The notes under the pieces are model-generated. The model was not told where the DNA came from. It did not search any database and was given only the letters and a program-made list of their open reading frames with translations. Of a DNA stretch of 64,000 bases, positions 6,399 to 16,154 are shown in pieces. Every line of letters starts with the position of its first letter. Position 1 is the first letter of the stretch. Origin of the DNA: Candidatus Defluviibacterium haderslevense (GTDB taxonomy: Bacteria; Bacteroidota; Bacteroidia; Chitinophagales; Saprospiraceae); NCBI GenBank assembly GCA_016712225.1, contig JADJRL010000003.1:3733501-3797500 (forward strand). Direction: 5' to 3'. The position numbers were made by a program, and so were the translations under genes.

Positions 6399-7454
6399 AT
6401 GAAATTATATTGTTATAAGAGAAATAGAACAACTTGGTTAATACCTATAATTTTTGTTCTATCAGGACTGAATTCGGGATTATTATTTGCTCAAGAAAAT
6501 TCAGTTAAAGATATTTTCAATTATGAAGTCCGAATTGGAGCAAATATCGATCTGTATAGAGGACTGTTAAGTAATAGGGATTTTGTCAAGAATCAATTCA
6601 AAGGTCAGACAGGTATTAAAGTATTTGTTTCAGGAATGCTCAATGTAAATAGTCCGAACTGGATATTAGCCTATGGACCAACCATCAGTATTTATAACAA
6701 GAGTCTCGGAAATAGTCAGGATCCTTTAGAAAACGACATCCAAATAGATTTTTTAAATAGTTTTACTGCCGGTGTTGGATTAAAACATACAGATCATATG
6801 AAGTATTTGCGAACCTTGGGGAATTCTCCTGCCTATGATTTACGTCATGATTTTAATTATGCTTTGTCGCTAAGCGGAAATTTTTTGATCAATAATCATC
6901 ATCGTAACCAATCGGTCGGTGCAATTAATGTAACACTATTTGACGCATTGACTCTAAATTATTGCAACGATGGTGGTCCTGGTATTGAACACATTGGTTC
7001 GGGAGATAATTTTGATCGTTGGTGGACCGGTAGTGGCGGCATTTATGTTCATGCTAAGAAAACAAATCGGGCAAATCTGGGATTTAATTATTTTGAATTT
7101 ACATTTGATCAATTCACGGGTTATTCACCTTTAGTTTATGAATTGTCAAATATTCTAGGCGCAAATATTCCTGAATATTCATTATCCAAATCGCCAACAA
7201 CTAAGCAAACACTACCTTCAAGTTATAATTCTTCGGCTTACACCATGCGATTCTCTTGGGCTGAATTATATCCGGTTTCATTAGAATTTGGAGTGATCGG
7301 TTCTTTAGTAGAACGCACTAAAAAATCAAGAAGAATATTTGGATTTCAAGACTTAATTCATGCGTCAGGTGGGTATATATTACACCCAAACAGAGATGAT
7401 ACTCGATTGTTTTTTGGAGCAACTTATAATACCAGTATATATGTTAAAGATTAA
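6399..7454 (+). CDS. Outer-membrane-like protein with polymorphic toxin type 23-like domain
   Basis: A 351-residue protein with an N-terminal signal peptide (hydrophobic residues 12-31, cleavage near FAQ). The body alternates aromatic and polar residues, as in a beta-barrel or large beta-sheet. Around residues 190-212 is a glycine/aspartate-rich signature with GDNFDRWWTG. I associate this with the family annotated as polymorphic toxin type 23 (bacterial toxin 23) in Bacteroidota, whose true activity is unclear. It overlaps the next gene by 14 nt, so the two form a pair. It could simply be an outer membrane protein mislabelled as a toxin. Confidence 0.5.
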   Translation: MKLYCYKRNRTTWLIPIIFVLSGLNSGLLFAQENSVKDIFNYEVRIGANIDLYRGLLSNRDFVKNQFKGQTGIKVFVSGMLNVNSPNWILAYGPTISIYNKSLGNSQDPLENDIQIDFLNSFTAGVGLKHTDHMKYLRTLGNSPAYDLRHDFNYALSLSGNFLINNHHRNQSVGAINVTLFDALTLNYCNDGGPGIEHIGSGDNFDRWWTGSGGIYVHAKKTNRANLGFNYFEFTFDQFTGYSPLVYELSNILGANIPEYSLSKSPTTKQTLPSSYNSSAYTMRFSWAELYPVSLEFGVIGSLVERTKKSRRIFGFQDLIHASGGYILHPNRDDTRLFFGATYNTSIYVKD

Positions 7455-8259
7455 TTTTCATTTCGTTTTACTGCTTGCCTTAAGTATCTTTTGTTCTAAT
7501 TGTGCGATTAGATATTTTAATGATTCAGAATACAATCCTATTGGATTAGTAGAAGACAATACCTTAAGTGACAGAACACCTATAAATCAAATATTAGATG
7601 AAAAATCAGAGTTAATAGGTAAAAAAATTTATGATGTAAGAGCATATGTAGCCATATATTCAGAATGTTTAATGGAAACACAGAATATTCAGTCCATTGC
7701 ATTGAATTACCATTGCGATTCTTGTTTGGAGTATCCTATAGGGTATCAAAGATTTAGATTTTTTGAAATTATGGTTGGAAAAGAAAACGATATCAGTTTA
7801 GATACACTTTACTTTTTTTTGTCTGAAAAATTGTCTGAAAAATTTAATCCTACATACGCTTCTTCTTGGGAATACGAACGTGCCAGGATTTACTATTTTG
7901 TGTCTGAGGGTCGAGATTCTTTACAAAAACCTAAAGTCGATTTTATTAATTTTAATCGTTATGTACGTAAACATAAAAGTATGTTTAATGGAAAAATGAA
8001 AACTTCAAGAAATTCAAAGGATAATTTCCAATTTTATTTTAGAAAGGATTCTGGCAATCAATGTATGGTATTAAATAAAATAGTGTCTAAGTCTACAAAT
8101 AAGATTAGTGGGACCAAGCCTTTAATTTATGATGTAAATCAAATCTTGTTTGATGATTCAAATCCTTTAAATGGAATGAAATTATATTACGACCCAAAAA
8201 TGAGTACACTTACTCAGGCATTATTGGACAAAAAAGTATTATACAGGTCAAAGAATTAG
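7441..8259 (+). CDS. Exported protein of unknown function, partner of the upstream gene
   Basis: The frame is open from 7360, but the first 27 codons lie inside the upstream gene. The ATG at 7441 (MLKINFHFVLLLALSIFCSN) starts a proper signal sequence and overlaps the previous stop by 14 nt, a sign of translational coupling. This gives 272 residues. The Cys after FCSN may be lipidated, though the lipobox is weak. Two further cysteines occur in YHCDSCLEYPIG. I recognise no family. Pairing with a toxin-23-like protein suggests a dedicated partner, chaperone or immunity protein, but that is inference. Confidence 0.6.
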   Translation: MLKINFHFVLLLALSIFCSNCAIRYFNDSEYNPIGLVEDNTLSDRTPINQILDEKSELIGKKIYDVRAYVAIYSECLMETQNIQSIALNYHCDSCLEYPIGYQRFRFFEIMVGKENDISLDTLYFFLSEKLSEKFNPTYASSWEYERARIYYFVSEGRDSLQKPKVDFINFNRYVRKHKSMFNGKMKTSRNSKDNFQFYFRKDSGNQCMVLNKIVSKSTNKISGTKPLIYDVNQILFDDSNPLNGMKLYYDPKMSTLTQALLDKKVLYRSKN

Positions 8260-8304
8260 TCCTAAGCATTTTGGGATTGTGTAGTGTGAAGTTTAATATT
8301 TATT

Positions 8305-8312
8305 TACCTTTG
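8305..8312 (+). promoter_or_regulatory. -7 element (TACCTTTG) of kbl
   Basis: Exact TAnnTTTG match ending 19 nt before the kbl ATG at 8332. Confidence 0.6.
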
Positions 8313-8331
8313 CGTTCTAATTGAAAAAGTT

Positions 8332-9522
8332 ATGTACGGCAAAACTCAAGAATCATTGCAAAGTGAATTGCAAGCTATAAAGGATGCAGGTTTATTTAAG
8401 AAAGAACGAATCATTATATCTCCACAAGGTCCTGTTATCAGAACCACCGAAACTGCTGAAGTTTTAAATTTTTGTGCCAATAATTATTTGGGTTTATCAT
8501 CTCATCCGGAAGTAATTGAGGCTGCAAAAGCTGCCATTGACTCACATGGATATGGAATGTCATCCGTCCGTTTTATTTGTGGTACTCAAGATATCCATAA
8601 AGAGTTGGAACAAAAAATTTCCACATTTTTAGGAATGGAGGATACCATATTGTATGCAGCTGCCTTTGATGCTAATGGTGGCATTTTTGAACCATTACTT
8701 CAAGAGGATGATGCTATCATTTCTGATGAATTGAACCACGCTTCCATTATAGATGGCATTCGTCTTTGTAAAGCCAAACGCTTTCGGTATAAACACAATG
8801 ATATGTCTGATTTGGAGCAACAATTAAAAGATGCTTCCGGTTCGAGAAGAATACTCATAGTTACAGACGGAGCCTTTTCAATGGATGGGACCATTGCACA
8901 ATTAGATAAAATATGTGATCTAGCGGATCAATATCAGGCTATGGTTATGATTGATGAATGTCATGCAACTGGTTTTTTAGGAGCTACCGGTAGGGGAACT
9001 CATGAGTATCGGAATGTTATGGGGCGTGTTGATATTATAACTGGAACATTAGGTAAAGCGCTTGGTGGTGCATCAGGTGGTTTTACAGCTGCGCGTAAAG
9101 AAATTATAGATTTATTAAGACAAAGATCCAGGCCTTATTTGTTTTCGAATACAGTGGCGCCTTCTATAGTTGGAGCATCCATTAGAGTTATTGATTTATT
9201 GAGCAATTCATCAACTTTGCGAGATAAATTAGAGTCCAATACCAAATACTTCCGTAATAAAATGACAGAAGCTGGTTTTAATATCATTCCAGGTGATCAT
9301 CCTATAGTACCTGTTATGTTATATGAAGCTCCGCTTGCTCAACAATTTGCAGCATCTCTTTTGAAAGAAGGAATTTATGTGATAGGTTTCTTTTATCCTG
9401 TTGTTGCCCAAGGAAAGGCTAGAATTCGTGTACAGGTATCTGCAGCTCATGAAATTTCACACTTGGATCAGGCTGTTGCTGCATTCACTAAAGTAGGAAA
9501 GGAGTTAGGTGTTTTAAAATAA
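8332..9522 (+). CDS. kbl: Glycine C-acetyltransferase (2-amino-3-ketobutyrate CoA ligase)
   Basis: A 396-residue PLP enzyme of the alpha-oxoamine synthase family, full length for Kbl. It cleaves 2-amino-3-oxobutanoate with CoA to glycine and acetyl-CoA in threonine breakdown. The PLP lysine is K242 in GTLGKALGGASGG. The cofactor-binding Asp and His are D208 and H211 in MIDECHATG, and the NHASIIDG segment falls at residues 135-142. The GTLGKALGGASGG and FLGATGRG segments are closer to Kbl than to BioF. No tdh gene is next to it. It has its own promoter and converges on the VOC gene with only 5 nt between the two stops. Confidence 0.93.
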   Translation: MYGKTQESLQSELQAIKDAGLFKKERIIISPQGPVIRTTETAEVLNFCANNYLGLSSHPEVIEAAKAAIDSHGYGMSSVRFICGTQDIHKELEQKISTFLGMEDTILYAAAFDANGGIFEPLLQEDDAIISDELNHASIIDGIRLCKAKRFRYKHNDMSDLEQQLKDASGSRRILIVTDGAFSMDGTIAQLDKICDLADQYQAMVMIDECHATGFLGATGRGTHEYRNVMGRVDIITGTLGKALGGASGGFTAARKEIIDLLRQRSRPYLFSNTVAPSIVGASIRVIDLLSNSSTLRDKLESNTKYFRNKMTEAGFNIIPGDHPIVPVMLYEAPLAQQFAASLLKEGIYVIGFFYPVVAQGKARIRVQVSAAHEISHLDQAVAAFTKVGKELGVLK

Positions 9523-9527
9523 GCAAA

Positions 9528-10601
9528 TTATTTTGTTACATCTTTTGTTTTCCTACTCCAGGTTAATGTTTTAAGGAGAAATTTTGGTAAGGCTTTTGCT
9601 CTATTGAAATTTTTCAAATTCAAATACCAGCCTATTTTTTTAAGAATAGGAATTTTAAATGTTTCTACAAATTCTATTAATATCCCATCTTCAGTTTCAA
9701 TGTAAGCAAAACGGCCTGCTGCCTCACCCATATCAAAAGCTCCGGATGTGTCAACCGTAAATGGATAATTTAATGCATTGCATTTCTGCTGCAATTCATC
9801 CATATTTATATTGTCAAAACATAAATGTATATATCCTAAATCACCCCAATATCGATTTTCAAAAATTCGTTTACCAGATCTTGAAGTATTGGAAACAAGT
9901 TCGATAATCGAAGGTCCTAAAAGTTCACTAAATGGTCCTATACGTTTTTTACTATGGGTTAACAATACTCTGTGAAATTGATTGGATTCATCATTAAATG
10001 ACTTTACATCTTCATTGTAATCAAAAGTCTCACTTAATATGGTATCGTATCCTAATATATCTCTGAATAATACGAGTTGAGAAGCAATATCTTTAACGCC
10101 TAATGTTACACCAACGATTCCACCTGTATGTCCAATTGGCGATGAATACATATCTTTGGATTCAGATATTTCGATCCAGTTGCCCCATGGGTCCTTTGCA
10201 AAAAAATGTGGAATTCCAAATGGTTTGGTATGGATTTCAGAAACTATATTAAGCTGATTTTTTTTAAAATAATCATATGAATCTTGAATAGATGGTGTTT
10301 TTATTTTGGGACACATAATACCAAGATCACCAAATTGAATATTAAAGCTAGAATCTTGAGGTGTCCTAGACGTAAACTGCCAAAACTCAAATCCTCCTCC
10401 ACCAGCAAAATTCATAGCTAGTATAGCGTGGCGGTCACATACCTCACCCCCGGTATATTTTGTCATTAATTTTGCAGGACCAGCATCATTAAAGACAGGT
10501 ATGTCCATACCTAAATGTTTACGATACCACTCCCAGGTGTCATATACGGATTGGTTACCACAACCTATTTGTTGAATTCCACTAATATAATATGAATCCA
10601 T
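9528..10601 (-). CDS. VOC-superfamily protein with two glyoxalase-like modules
   Basis: A 357-residue soluble protein with two VOC modules, about residues 5-130 (IQQIGCGNQSVYDTWEWYRKHLG ... KDPWGNWIEISES) and 155-310 (GVTLGVKDIASQLVLFRDILGYD ... ETEDGILIEFVET). The paired E-x-S and E-F-V ends are where VOC metal-ligand glutamates usually sit. The reaction is unknown; VOC folds serve as glyoxalases, dioxygenases, isomerases and binding proteins. It is the last gene of a minus-strand run with the SDR (19-nt gap) and the serine-palmitoyltransferase-like gene, so a role in that lipid pathway is plausible but unproven. Confidence 0.75.
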   Translation of the reverse strand: MDSYYISGIQQIGCGNQSVYDTWEWYRKHLGMDIPVFNDAGPAKLMTKYTGGEVCDRHAILAMNFAGGGGFEFWQFTSRTPQDSSFNIQFGDLGIMCPKIKTPSIQDSYDYFKKNQLNIVSEIHTKPFGIPHFFAKDPWGNWIEISESKDMYSSPIGHTGGIVGVTLGVKDIASQLVLFRDILGYDTILSETFDYNEDVKSFNDESNQFHRVLLTHSKKRIGPFSELLGPSIIELVSNTSRSGKRIFENRYWGDLGYIHLCFDNINMDELQQKCNALNYPFTVDTSGAFDMGEAAGRFAYIETEDGILIEFVETFKIPILKKIGWYLNLKNFNRAKALPKFLLKTLTWSRKTKDVTK

Positions 10602-10620
10602 TTATGATTTTATATTTAAG

Positions 10621-11415
10621 TTATTGATTTCTTTTGATTAATAACTTTTGTAATAATTTTGGAAAAAACCTTTTTAAATAGATAGCTTTTATCTCTTTTC
10701 CTCCAAAATAACTTTCAAAGGTATTATGTTCAACAGCTTTAATGATCTTAGCTGCTAATATGTTTGGATCCATGCCTTTTGAAATTTCGTCATCCGTTTG
10801 AGTGAATTTAGCACCATTTCCAATCAAAGCGTTTGAAGCGATATTGGTTTTTGTATAACCCGGGCAAATTATATTTACCTTTATATTGTCCTTAGAATGT
10901 TCAGCTCGTAAGCAATCAAAAAAACCATGTAGTGCATGTTTTGCGGCACTATATCCGGATCTTAAAGGGGCTCCTATTTTTCCAGCTACACTGCTTATGA
11001 CAACAATTTGACCAGATCCTTTGGTTAACATGTTGGGCAATAGGAGTTTTGTCAAATTGATTAATCCGAAATAATTGACTTCCATTAATTCTCTGTAAAC
11101 ATTCATAGATGTATCCACAATTTTTGATCGCTGTGAAACGCCCGCATTATTAATCAGGATATCTATATGGCCAAACTCCTTAAGAATTGATTGTGTGCAA
11201 ATTTCCAATTGCCAGGTATTAACCAGATCTAGGATGATAATTTTGGATTTATTGGGATCCTTTAATTGTCTTTGTGTGGATTCTAATCTTTCTTGATCTC
11301 GCCCTGTCAAAATTAAAAATGTATCTTTTTTAGATAGCTCAATAGCAAGTGCTTGACCAATACCTGATGAAGCTCCAGTGATCCAAACTATTTTATTATT
11401 GAAGTATTTAGACAA
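10621..11415 (-). CDS. SDR-family NAD(P)-dependent reductase (candidate 3-ketosphinganine reductase)
   Basis: A 264-residue classical short-chain dehydrogenase: nucleotide-binding TGASSGIG at 13-20, NNAG at 89-92, catalytic Ser near 141-142, and YSAAK with Y155 and K159. The C-terminal ~60 residues are basic (YLKRFFPKLLQKLLIKRNQ) and may touch the membrane, as in DHRS7/KDSR-like enzymes. It lies 31 nt downstream of a serine-palmitoyltransferase-like gene, so reduction of 3-ketosphinganine to sphinganine is a reasonable hypothesis. The SDR family is broad and substrate cannot be read from sequence. Confidence 0.85.
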   Translation of the reverse strand: MSKYFNNKIVWITGASSGIGQALAIELSKKDTFLILTGRDQERLESTQRQLKDPNKSKIIILDLVNTWQLEICTQSILKEFGHIDILINNAGVSQRSKIVDTSMNVYRELMEVNYFGLINLTKLLLPNMLTKGSGQIVVISSVAGKIGAPLRSGYSAAKHALHGFFDCLRAEHSKDNIKVNIICPGYTKTNIASNALIGNGAKFTQTDDEISKGMDPNILAAKIIKAVEHNTFESYFGGKEIKAIYLKRFFPKLLQKLLIKRNQ

Positions 11416-11446
11416 TGGTTCTATTTGAATAACTGTTTACAAAAAA

Positions 11447-12688
11447 TTAATGGGCAACCGCAAATTGGGATTGATATTGTCCGGTAACCAATTTATCTCG
11501 TACCTCAGCAAATGCTTTTAAACTTTGTTGTATATCTTCTGAAGTATGCATAGCTGTAGGTATTAGCCTAAGAATTATCATGCCTTTAGGAATTACAGGA
11601 TATACGACTATGGAACAAAATACACTGTAGTTTTTGCGTAAATCCATTACAATTTGAGTGGCCTCTTCAACACTTCCTTTTAAATAAACTGGAGTTACAC
11701 AGGTATTTGTTTCTCCTATTTCAAATCCATTCGCTTTTAGACCATTTTGAAGTTGGGTGACATTACTCCATAACTTTTCTTTTAATTCAGGTTTTGTTCT
11801 TAATAATTCTAATCGCTTGATATTGCCTAAGACTATTGGCATAGGTAAGGATTTTGCAAATATCTGAGAACGCATATTGTATTTTAAATATTTAATTACA
11901 GCTTCGTCAGAAGCGATAAATGCCCCAATGCTAGCCATTGATTTTGCAAATGTAGAAAAGTAAAGATCGATGTCGTTTTGCACACCTTGTTCTTCACCAG
12001 CACCAGCACCAGTTTTGCCTAAAGTTCCAAATCCATGCGCATCATCAACAAGTAATCTGAATTCATATTTTGATTTCAATGCAACTATTTCTTTAAGTTT
12101 GCCTTGATCTCCACGCATTCCAAACACACCTTCGGTAATCACTAAAATGGAACCACCAGTTTCTGATACTAATCGAGTCGCTCGCTCAAGATTTTTTTCT
12201 AAACTACTGATGTCGTTGTGAACAAAAGCAAAACGCTTACCTAAATGTAATCGGACACCATCTATAATACTCGCATGACTTTCACTATCATAGACTACAA
12301 CATCGTGGCGATCAAGTAAAGCATCGATGATGGATTGAATACCTTGATATCCAAAATTAAGGAGATATCCTGCTTTCTTATTTACGAATGATGCCAATTC
12401 TTGTTCTAATTGTTCATGATATTTAGTATCTCCACTCATCATTCTGGCACCCATAGGGTAGGCCAACCCATATTGAGCGGCTGCTTCAGTATCGGCTTTT
12501 CTGACCTCAGGGTGATTGGCTAGGCCTAAATAATTATTTAAACTCCAAATAATCATTTCTTTTCCGTTGAATCTCATGCGATTAGAAATTTCACCTTCTA
12601 GTTTGGGAAACATGAAATATCCATTAGAGTCATCGGCATATTTACCCAACGGTCCCATGTTATCAATAATCTTACTAAATAAATCCAT
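11447..12688 (-). CDS. Alpha-oxoamine synthase, serine palmitoyltransferase-like
   Basis: A 413-residue PLP enzyme of the same superfamily as Kbl and BioF. PLP lysine K249 lies in STFAKSMASIGAF, with D215/D216 and H218 in LLVDDAHGFG; NNYLGL is at 51-56 and the SHASIIDG segment follows YDSE. The TFAKS..S-G-AF form and the N-terminal leader resemble Bacteroidota serine palmitoyltransferases (SPT), which condense serine with an acyl-CoA to 3-ketosphinganine, more than BioF or Kbl. A downstream SDR supports a sphingolipid role. No bio genes are nearby. The CoA ester and amino acid used are not provable here. Confidence 0.75.
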   Translation of the reverse strand: MDLFSKIIDNMGPLGKYADDSNGYFMFPKLEGEISNRMRFNGKEMIIWSLNNYLGLANHPEVRKADTEAAAQYGLAYPMGARMMSGDTKYHEQLEQELASFVNKKAGYLLNFGYQGIQSIIDALLDRHDVVVYDSESHASIIDGVRLHLGKRFAFVHNDISSLEKNLERATRLVSETGGSILVITEGVFGMRGDQGKLKEIVALKSKYEFRLLVDDAHGFGTLGKTGAGAGEEQGVQNDIDLYFSTFAKSMASIGAFIASDEAVIKYLKYNMRSQIFAKSLPMPIVLGNIKRLELLRTKPELKEKLWSNVTQLQNGLKANGFEIGETNTCVTPVYLKGSVEEATQIVMDLRKNYSVFCSIVVYPVIPKGMIILRLIPTAMHTSEDIQQSLKAFAEVRDKLVTGQYQSQFAVAH

Positions 12689-12721
12689 GATCTAAATATT
12701 GTTATTTTATCATTAAAAATC

Positions 12722-12729
12722 CAAAGATA
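12722..12729 (-). promoter_or_regulatory. -7 element (TATCTTTG) of the SPT-SDR-VOC operon
   Basis: The minus strand reads TATCTTTG, 33 nt upstream of the start at 12688. It is the only such match in the divergent gap with the tricorn-like gene. Confidence 0.55.
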
Positions 12730-12847
12730 GAAGAAAGATTTATACCGTAATTGAATCATTTAAAATGATTATTGTACGAAATAGTTCGTAGAAAATTTCT
12801 AAATATTCCAAAAGATCCGTAGAATTGCGTCTTATAAACAAAAAAAT

Positions 12848-15800
12848 ATGAAACAAATAACCATTCTTTTCTTTTTGTCATTGACATTCAATCTTTTAGC
12901 TCAGGAAGCAAGGCTTTTGAGGTTTCCTACAAGCCACGATAATCGGATAGTTTTCTCTTATACTGGAGATTTATATACCGTAAATACTTCAGGTGGTGTA
13001 GCTAGGAAGCTTACCAATCATAATGGTCAGGAAATTTTTGCAAGATTCTCACCGGATGGAAAAACGATTGCATTTACAGGACAGTATGATGGAAATAGTG
13101 AAATTTATACCATCCCTTCCGAAGGAGGAATTCCTTCAAGAATTACTTATACTCCTACTTTAAATAGAGATGATGTTTCTGATCGGATGGGGCCCAATAA
13201 TATATGCATGACTTGGAGAGATAATGAATCTCTCGTTTTGAGAACACGCAGCACCGATTGGAATGATTGGAAAGGACAATTATTTTTAGCAAAAACAAAT
13301 GGTGCTCCCCTCGAGCAATTGCCATTTCCTCAAGGCGGTTTTTGTAGTTATTCACCCGATAAATCAAAAATTGCCTATAACAGAGTTTTTCGTGAATTTA
13401 GAACCTGGAAACGTTATCGCGGTGGTCAAGCTGATGAAATTTGGATATATGATTTTAATACCCACCAAACGATTAAAATAACAGATAATGATGCACAAGA
13501 TATCATTCCAATGTGGTCAGGAAACAAAATTTATTATATATCTGATAGAGATGCTCGAATGAATATTTTTTGTTATGATTTAATTTCAAAAACAACAAAA
13601 AAAATAACAACATTTAAAGATTTTGATGTTAAATTTCCTTCTATCGGAGATCAATACCTTGTTTTTGAAAATGGTGGTTACATTTATAAACTGGATCTTA
13701 AGACAGATAAATTTGAAAAAGTAAACATTACCCTGCAAGAAGATTTTGCTATAGGTAGAAATAAATATGTTTCTGCTAAAGAAAATATTGAAAATTGGGA
13801 ATTAGGTTCGGATGGAAATAGAGCCGTGTTTATTGCTCGTGGTGATATATTTACAGTTCCTGTAAAAAATGGTGTTATCAGAAATTTGACCAACACATCT
13901 GGAGTACACGAACGCTCAGCTACTTGGTCTCCTGATGGAAAAAATATCGCTTATATTTCTGATGCAACAGGTGAAGATGAAGTATATATTGTTGATCCAA
14001 TGGGAAACTCAAAGCCTGCACAATTAACTCGCAAAAGTGATAATTACAAGTACGGACTAAGTTGGTCGCCGGATTCTAAAAAAGTAGCTTATAGTAATCG
14101 AAAACAAGAAGTTTATTATGTTGATATTACTTCTAAAGAATCTACATTGGTTATTGCAAATCCAGTTGGTGAGATTACAGATTTTAACTGGTCTCCGGAC
14201 AGTAAATATTTAACTTACACCAATCCAATTCGTAAAGGAAATTCAGTGATTAATGTTTATTCATTAGCTGAAAAGAAAAATTATCCGGTAACTGATTCAT
14301 GGTTTGATTCTTATAGCCCGAGCTTTAGTTCTGATGGTAAATATTTATATTTTGTGTCCCAACGAACTTTTGCACCATCTTACAATTTTGTCGAGTGGAA
14401 TTATGCTTATTTTGATTTAGCAAAGATTTATTATTTGACTTTAAGAAATGATGTAAAGAATCCATTTGAACCAAAATCAGATGAAGTTGCGGTTAAAGAA
14501 GAAAAGAAGGAAGAAAAGAAAGAAGATAAAAAAGATGATTCTAAAAAAACAGAAGATAAAAAGACTGTAGAATCTTCAAAAAATATAGACTTTGACCAAA
14601 TTGCAGGACGAATTGGTGAAATTCCAGGAAGTGCAGGAAATTATTTTGGAATTTCCTCCATAGGAGATAAAATTTATTATTTTAAATCTTCAATGGGAAA
14701 TAAAAATAAAATGTATTTCTATGATTTAGTGGCACAAAAAGAAACTGAAATAGGAGACTTGTCTGGTTACTCATTTAGTGCAGATAATAAAAAGATGATG
14801 ACCTCATCAAACAGCAATTATTATATTTTAGATATTCCAACTGGAAAAGTAAATCTTGAGACACCATTGAATCTATCAGATATGAAAGTCATGGTAGATC
14901 GTAAAGCAGAATGGAATCAGATTTATTATGAATGTTGGCGACAAATGCGTGATTTTTTCTATGATCCAAATATGCATGGAGTAGATTGGGAAGGCCTCAA
15001 AAAAAATTATGCAACATTGCTCCCATTTGTTAATCAAAGACAAGATTTAACCTACATTATTGGTGAACTTATAGGAGAGCTTAATATTGGTCACGCATAT
15101 GTAGGTGGTGGAGATTATGTTAAAGCTGATCGTGTAAATATGGGCCTTTTGGGTGCCCGTTTAGCTAAAGATCCTTCCGGCTATTATAAAATTACAAAAA
15201 TTTTTAAAGGACAAAATTGGGATCGAGTTACTAGATCGCCATTGACTGAAATAGGAGTTAATGCTAAAGAAGGTGATTATATCATTGCAATTAATGGCAC
15301 AAAAACAAGTGATGTTGTCAACATCAATCAGTTATTGATCGCAACGGCTGACAAACAAGTTAAGTTGACTTTGAATTCCAAACCTTCCGAAGATGGATCC
15401 AGAGTTGTAACCGTAGTGCCAACTAATGATGAACAAAAGTTAATTTATTATAATTGGGTAGAAGAAAATTATGAAAAAGTAAATAAAGCCACCAATGGGA
15501 GGGTAGGCTATCTTCATATTCCTAATATGGGGAGTGAAGGTCTTAATGAATTCGTAAAACATTTTTATGCTCAATTAAGTAAAGAGGCTTTAATCGTTGA
15601 TGACCGTGGAAATGGAGGAGGTAATGTCTCTCCGCATATTATTGAACGTCTTAGAAGAGAGCCGGTTCAAGTTACATTGATGAGAAACAGTATGCCTGCT
15701 TTTGAACCAAATGAACAAATTATTGGACCTAAGGTTGCCCTAGTTGATGAGTGGTCCGCTAGTGATGGTGACATCTTTGCATATAGGTTTAGAAAACATA

Positions 15801-16099
15801 ATTTAGGTCCAATCATTGGAAAAAGAACTTGGGGTGGAGTAGTTGGAATTAGAGGAAGTTTGCCTTTAGTTGATGGAGGATATTTAAATAGACCGGAATT
15901 TGCTAGATACAATACTGATGGTACCAAATGGGAAATAGAAGGTCATGGTGTTGATCCGGATATAGTTGTAGATCTTGACCCTTATAAAACATTCAATGGA
16001 GAAGATGCACAGCTTGATAAAGCTATTGAAGTGATTTTAGCAGCAATGAAAAATAAGTCTTATAAAGAACCACCTCCACCAGCTTATCCAAAAAAATAG
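12848..16099 (+). CDS. Tricorn-like S41 protease with beta-propeller and PDZ domains
   Basis: A 1083-residue exported protein. The signal peptide is MKQITILFFLSLTFNLLAQ. TolB/PD40-type propeller blades fill residues ~20-530 (repeated F-S-P-D-G-K and W-S-P-D-S-K). A Lys/Glu-rich linker occupies ~545-580. The tricorn core begins at ~680, with a PDZ-like region ~765-850 and the S41 peptidase ~860-1065. Catalytic residues by analogy with tricorn: H749 in NIGHAYVGG, S972 in EWSASDGDIF and E1031 in EIEGHGVDPD. Such Bacteroidota homologues are thought to degrade peptides in the periplasm. It is monocistronic, with a long inverted repeat after it. Confidence 0.9.
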   Translation: MKQITILFFLSLTFNLLAQEARLLRFPTSHDNRIVFSYTGDLYTVNTSGGVARKLTNHNGQEIFARFSPDGKTIAFTGQYDGNSEIYTIPSEGGIPSRITYTPTLNRDDVSDRMGPNNICMTWRDNESLVLRTRSTDWNDWKGQLFLAKTNGAPLEQLPFPQGGFCSYSPDKSKIAYNRVFREFRTWKRYRGGQADEIWIYDFNTHQTIKITDNDAQDIIPMWSGNKIYYISDRDARMNIFCYDLISKTTKKITTFKDFDVKFPSIGDQYLVFENGGYIYKLDLKTDKFEKVNITLQEDFAIGRNKYVSAKENIENWELGSDGNRAVFIARGDIFTVPVKNGVIRNLTNTSGVHERSATWSPDGKNIAYISDATGEDEVYIVDPMGNSKPAQLTRKSDNYKYGLSWSPDSKKVAYSNRKQEVYYVDITSKESTLVIANPVGEITDFNWSPDSKYLTYTNPIRKGNSVINVYSLAEKKNYPVTDSWFDSYSPSFSSDGKYLYFVSQRTFAPSYNFVEWNYAYFDLAKIYYLTLRNDVKNPFEPKSDEVAVKEEKKEEKKEDKKDDSKKTEDKKTVESSKNIDFDQIAGRIGEIPGSAGNYFGISSIGDKIYYFKSSMGNKNKMYFYDLVAQKETEIGDLSGYSFSADNKKMMTSSNSNYYILDIPTGKVNLETPLNLSDMKVMVDRKAEWNQIYYECWRQMRDFFYDPNMHGVDWEGLKKNYATLLPFVNQRQDLTYIIGELIGELNIGHAYVGGGDYVKADRVNMGLLGARLAKDPSGYYKITKIFKGQNWDRVTRSPLTEIGVNAKEGDYIIAINGTKTSDVVNINQLLIATADKQVKLTLNSKPSEDGSRVVTVVPTNDEQKLIYYNWVEENYEKVNKATNGRVGYLHIPNMGSEGLNEFVKHFYAQLSKEALIVDDRGNGGGNVSPHIIERLRREPVQVTLMRNSMPAFEPNEQIIGPKVALVDEWSASDGDIFAYRFRKHNLGPIIGKRTWGGVVGIRGSLPLVDGGYLNRPEFARYNTDGTKWEIEGHGVDPDIVVDLDPYKTFNGEDAQLDKAIEVILAAMKNKSYKEPPPPAYPKK

Positions 16100-16154
16100 T
16101 TCATATTTTGTTCTTAAACGGGGGAGTGGCATTTAATTGAAGATGATTTAATGA

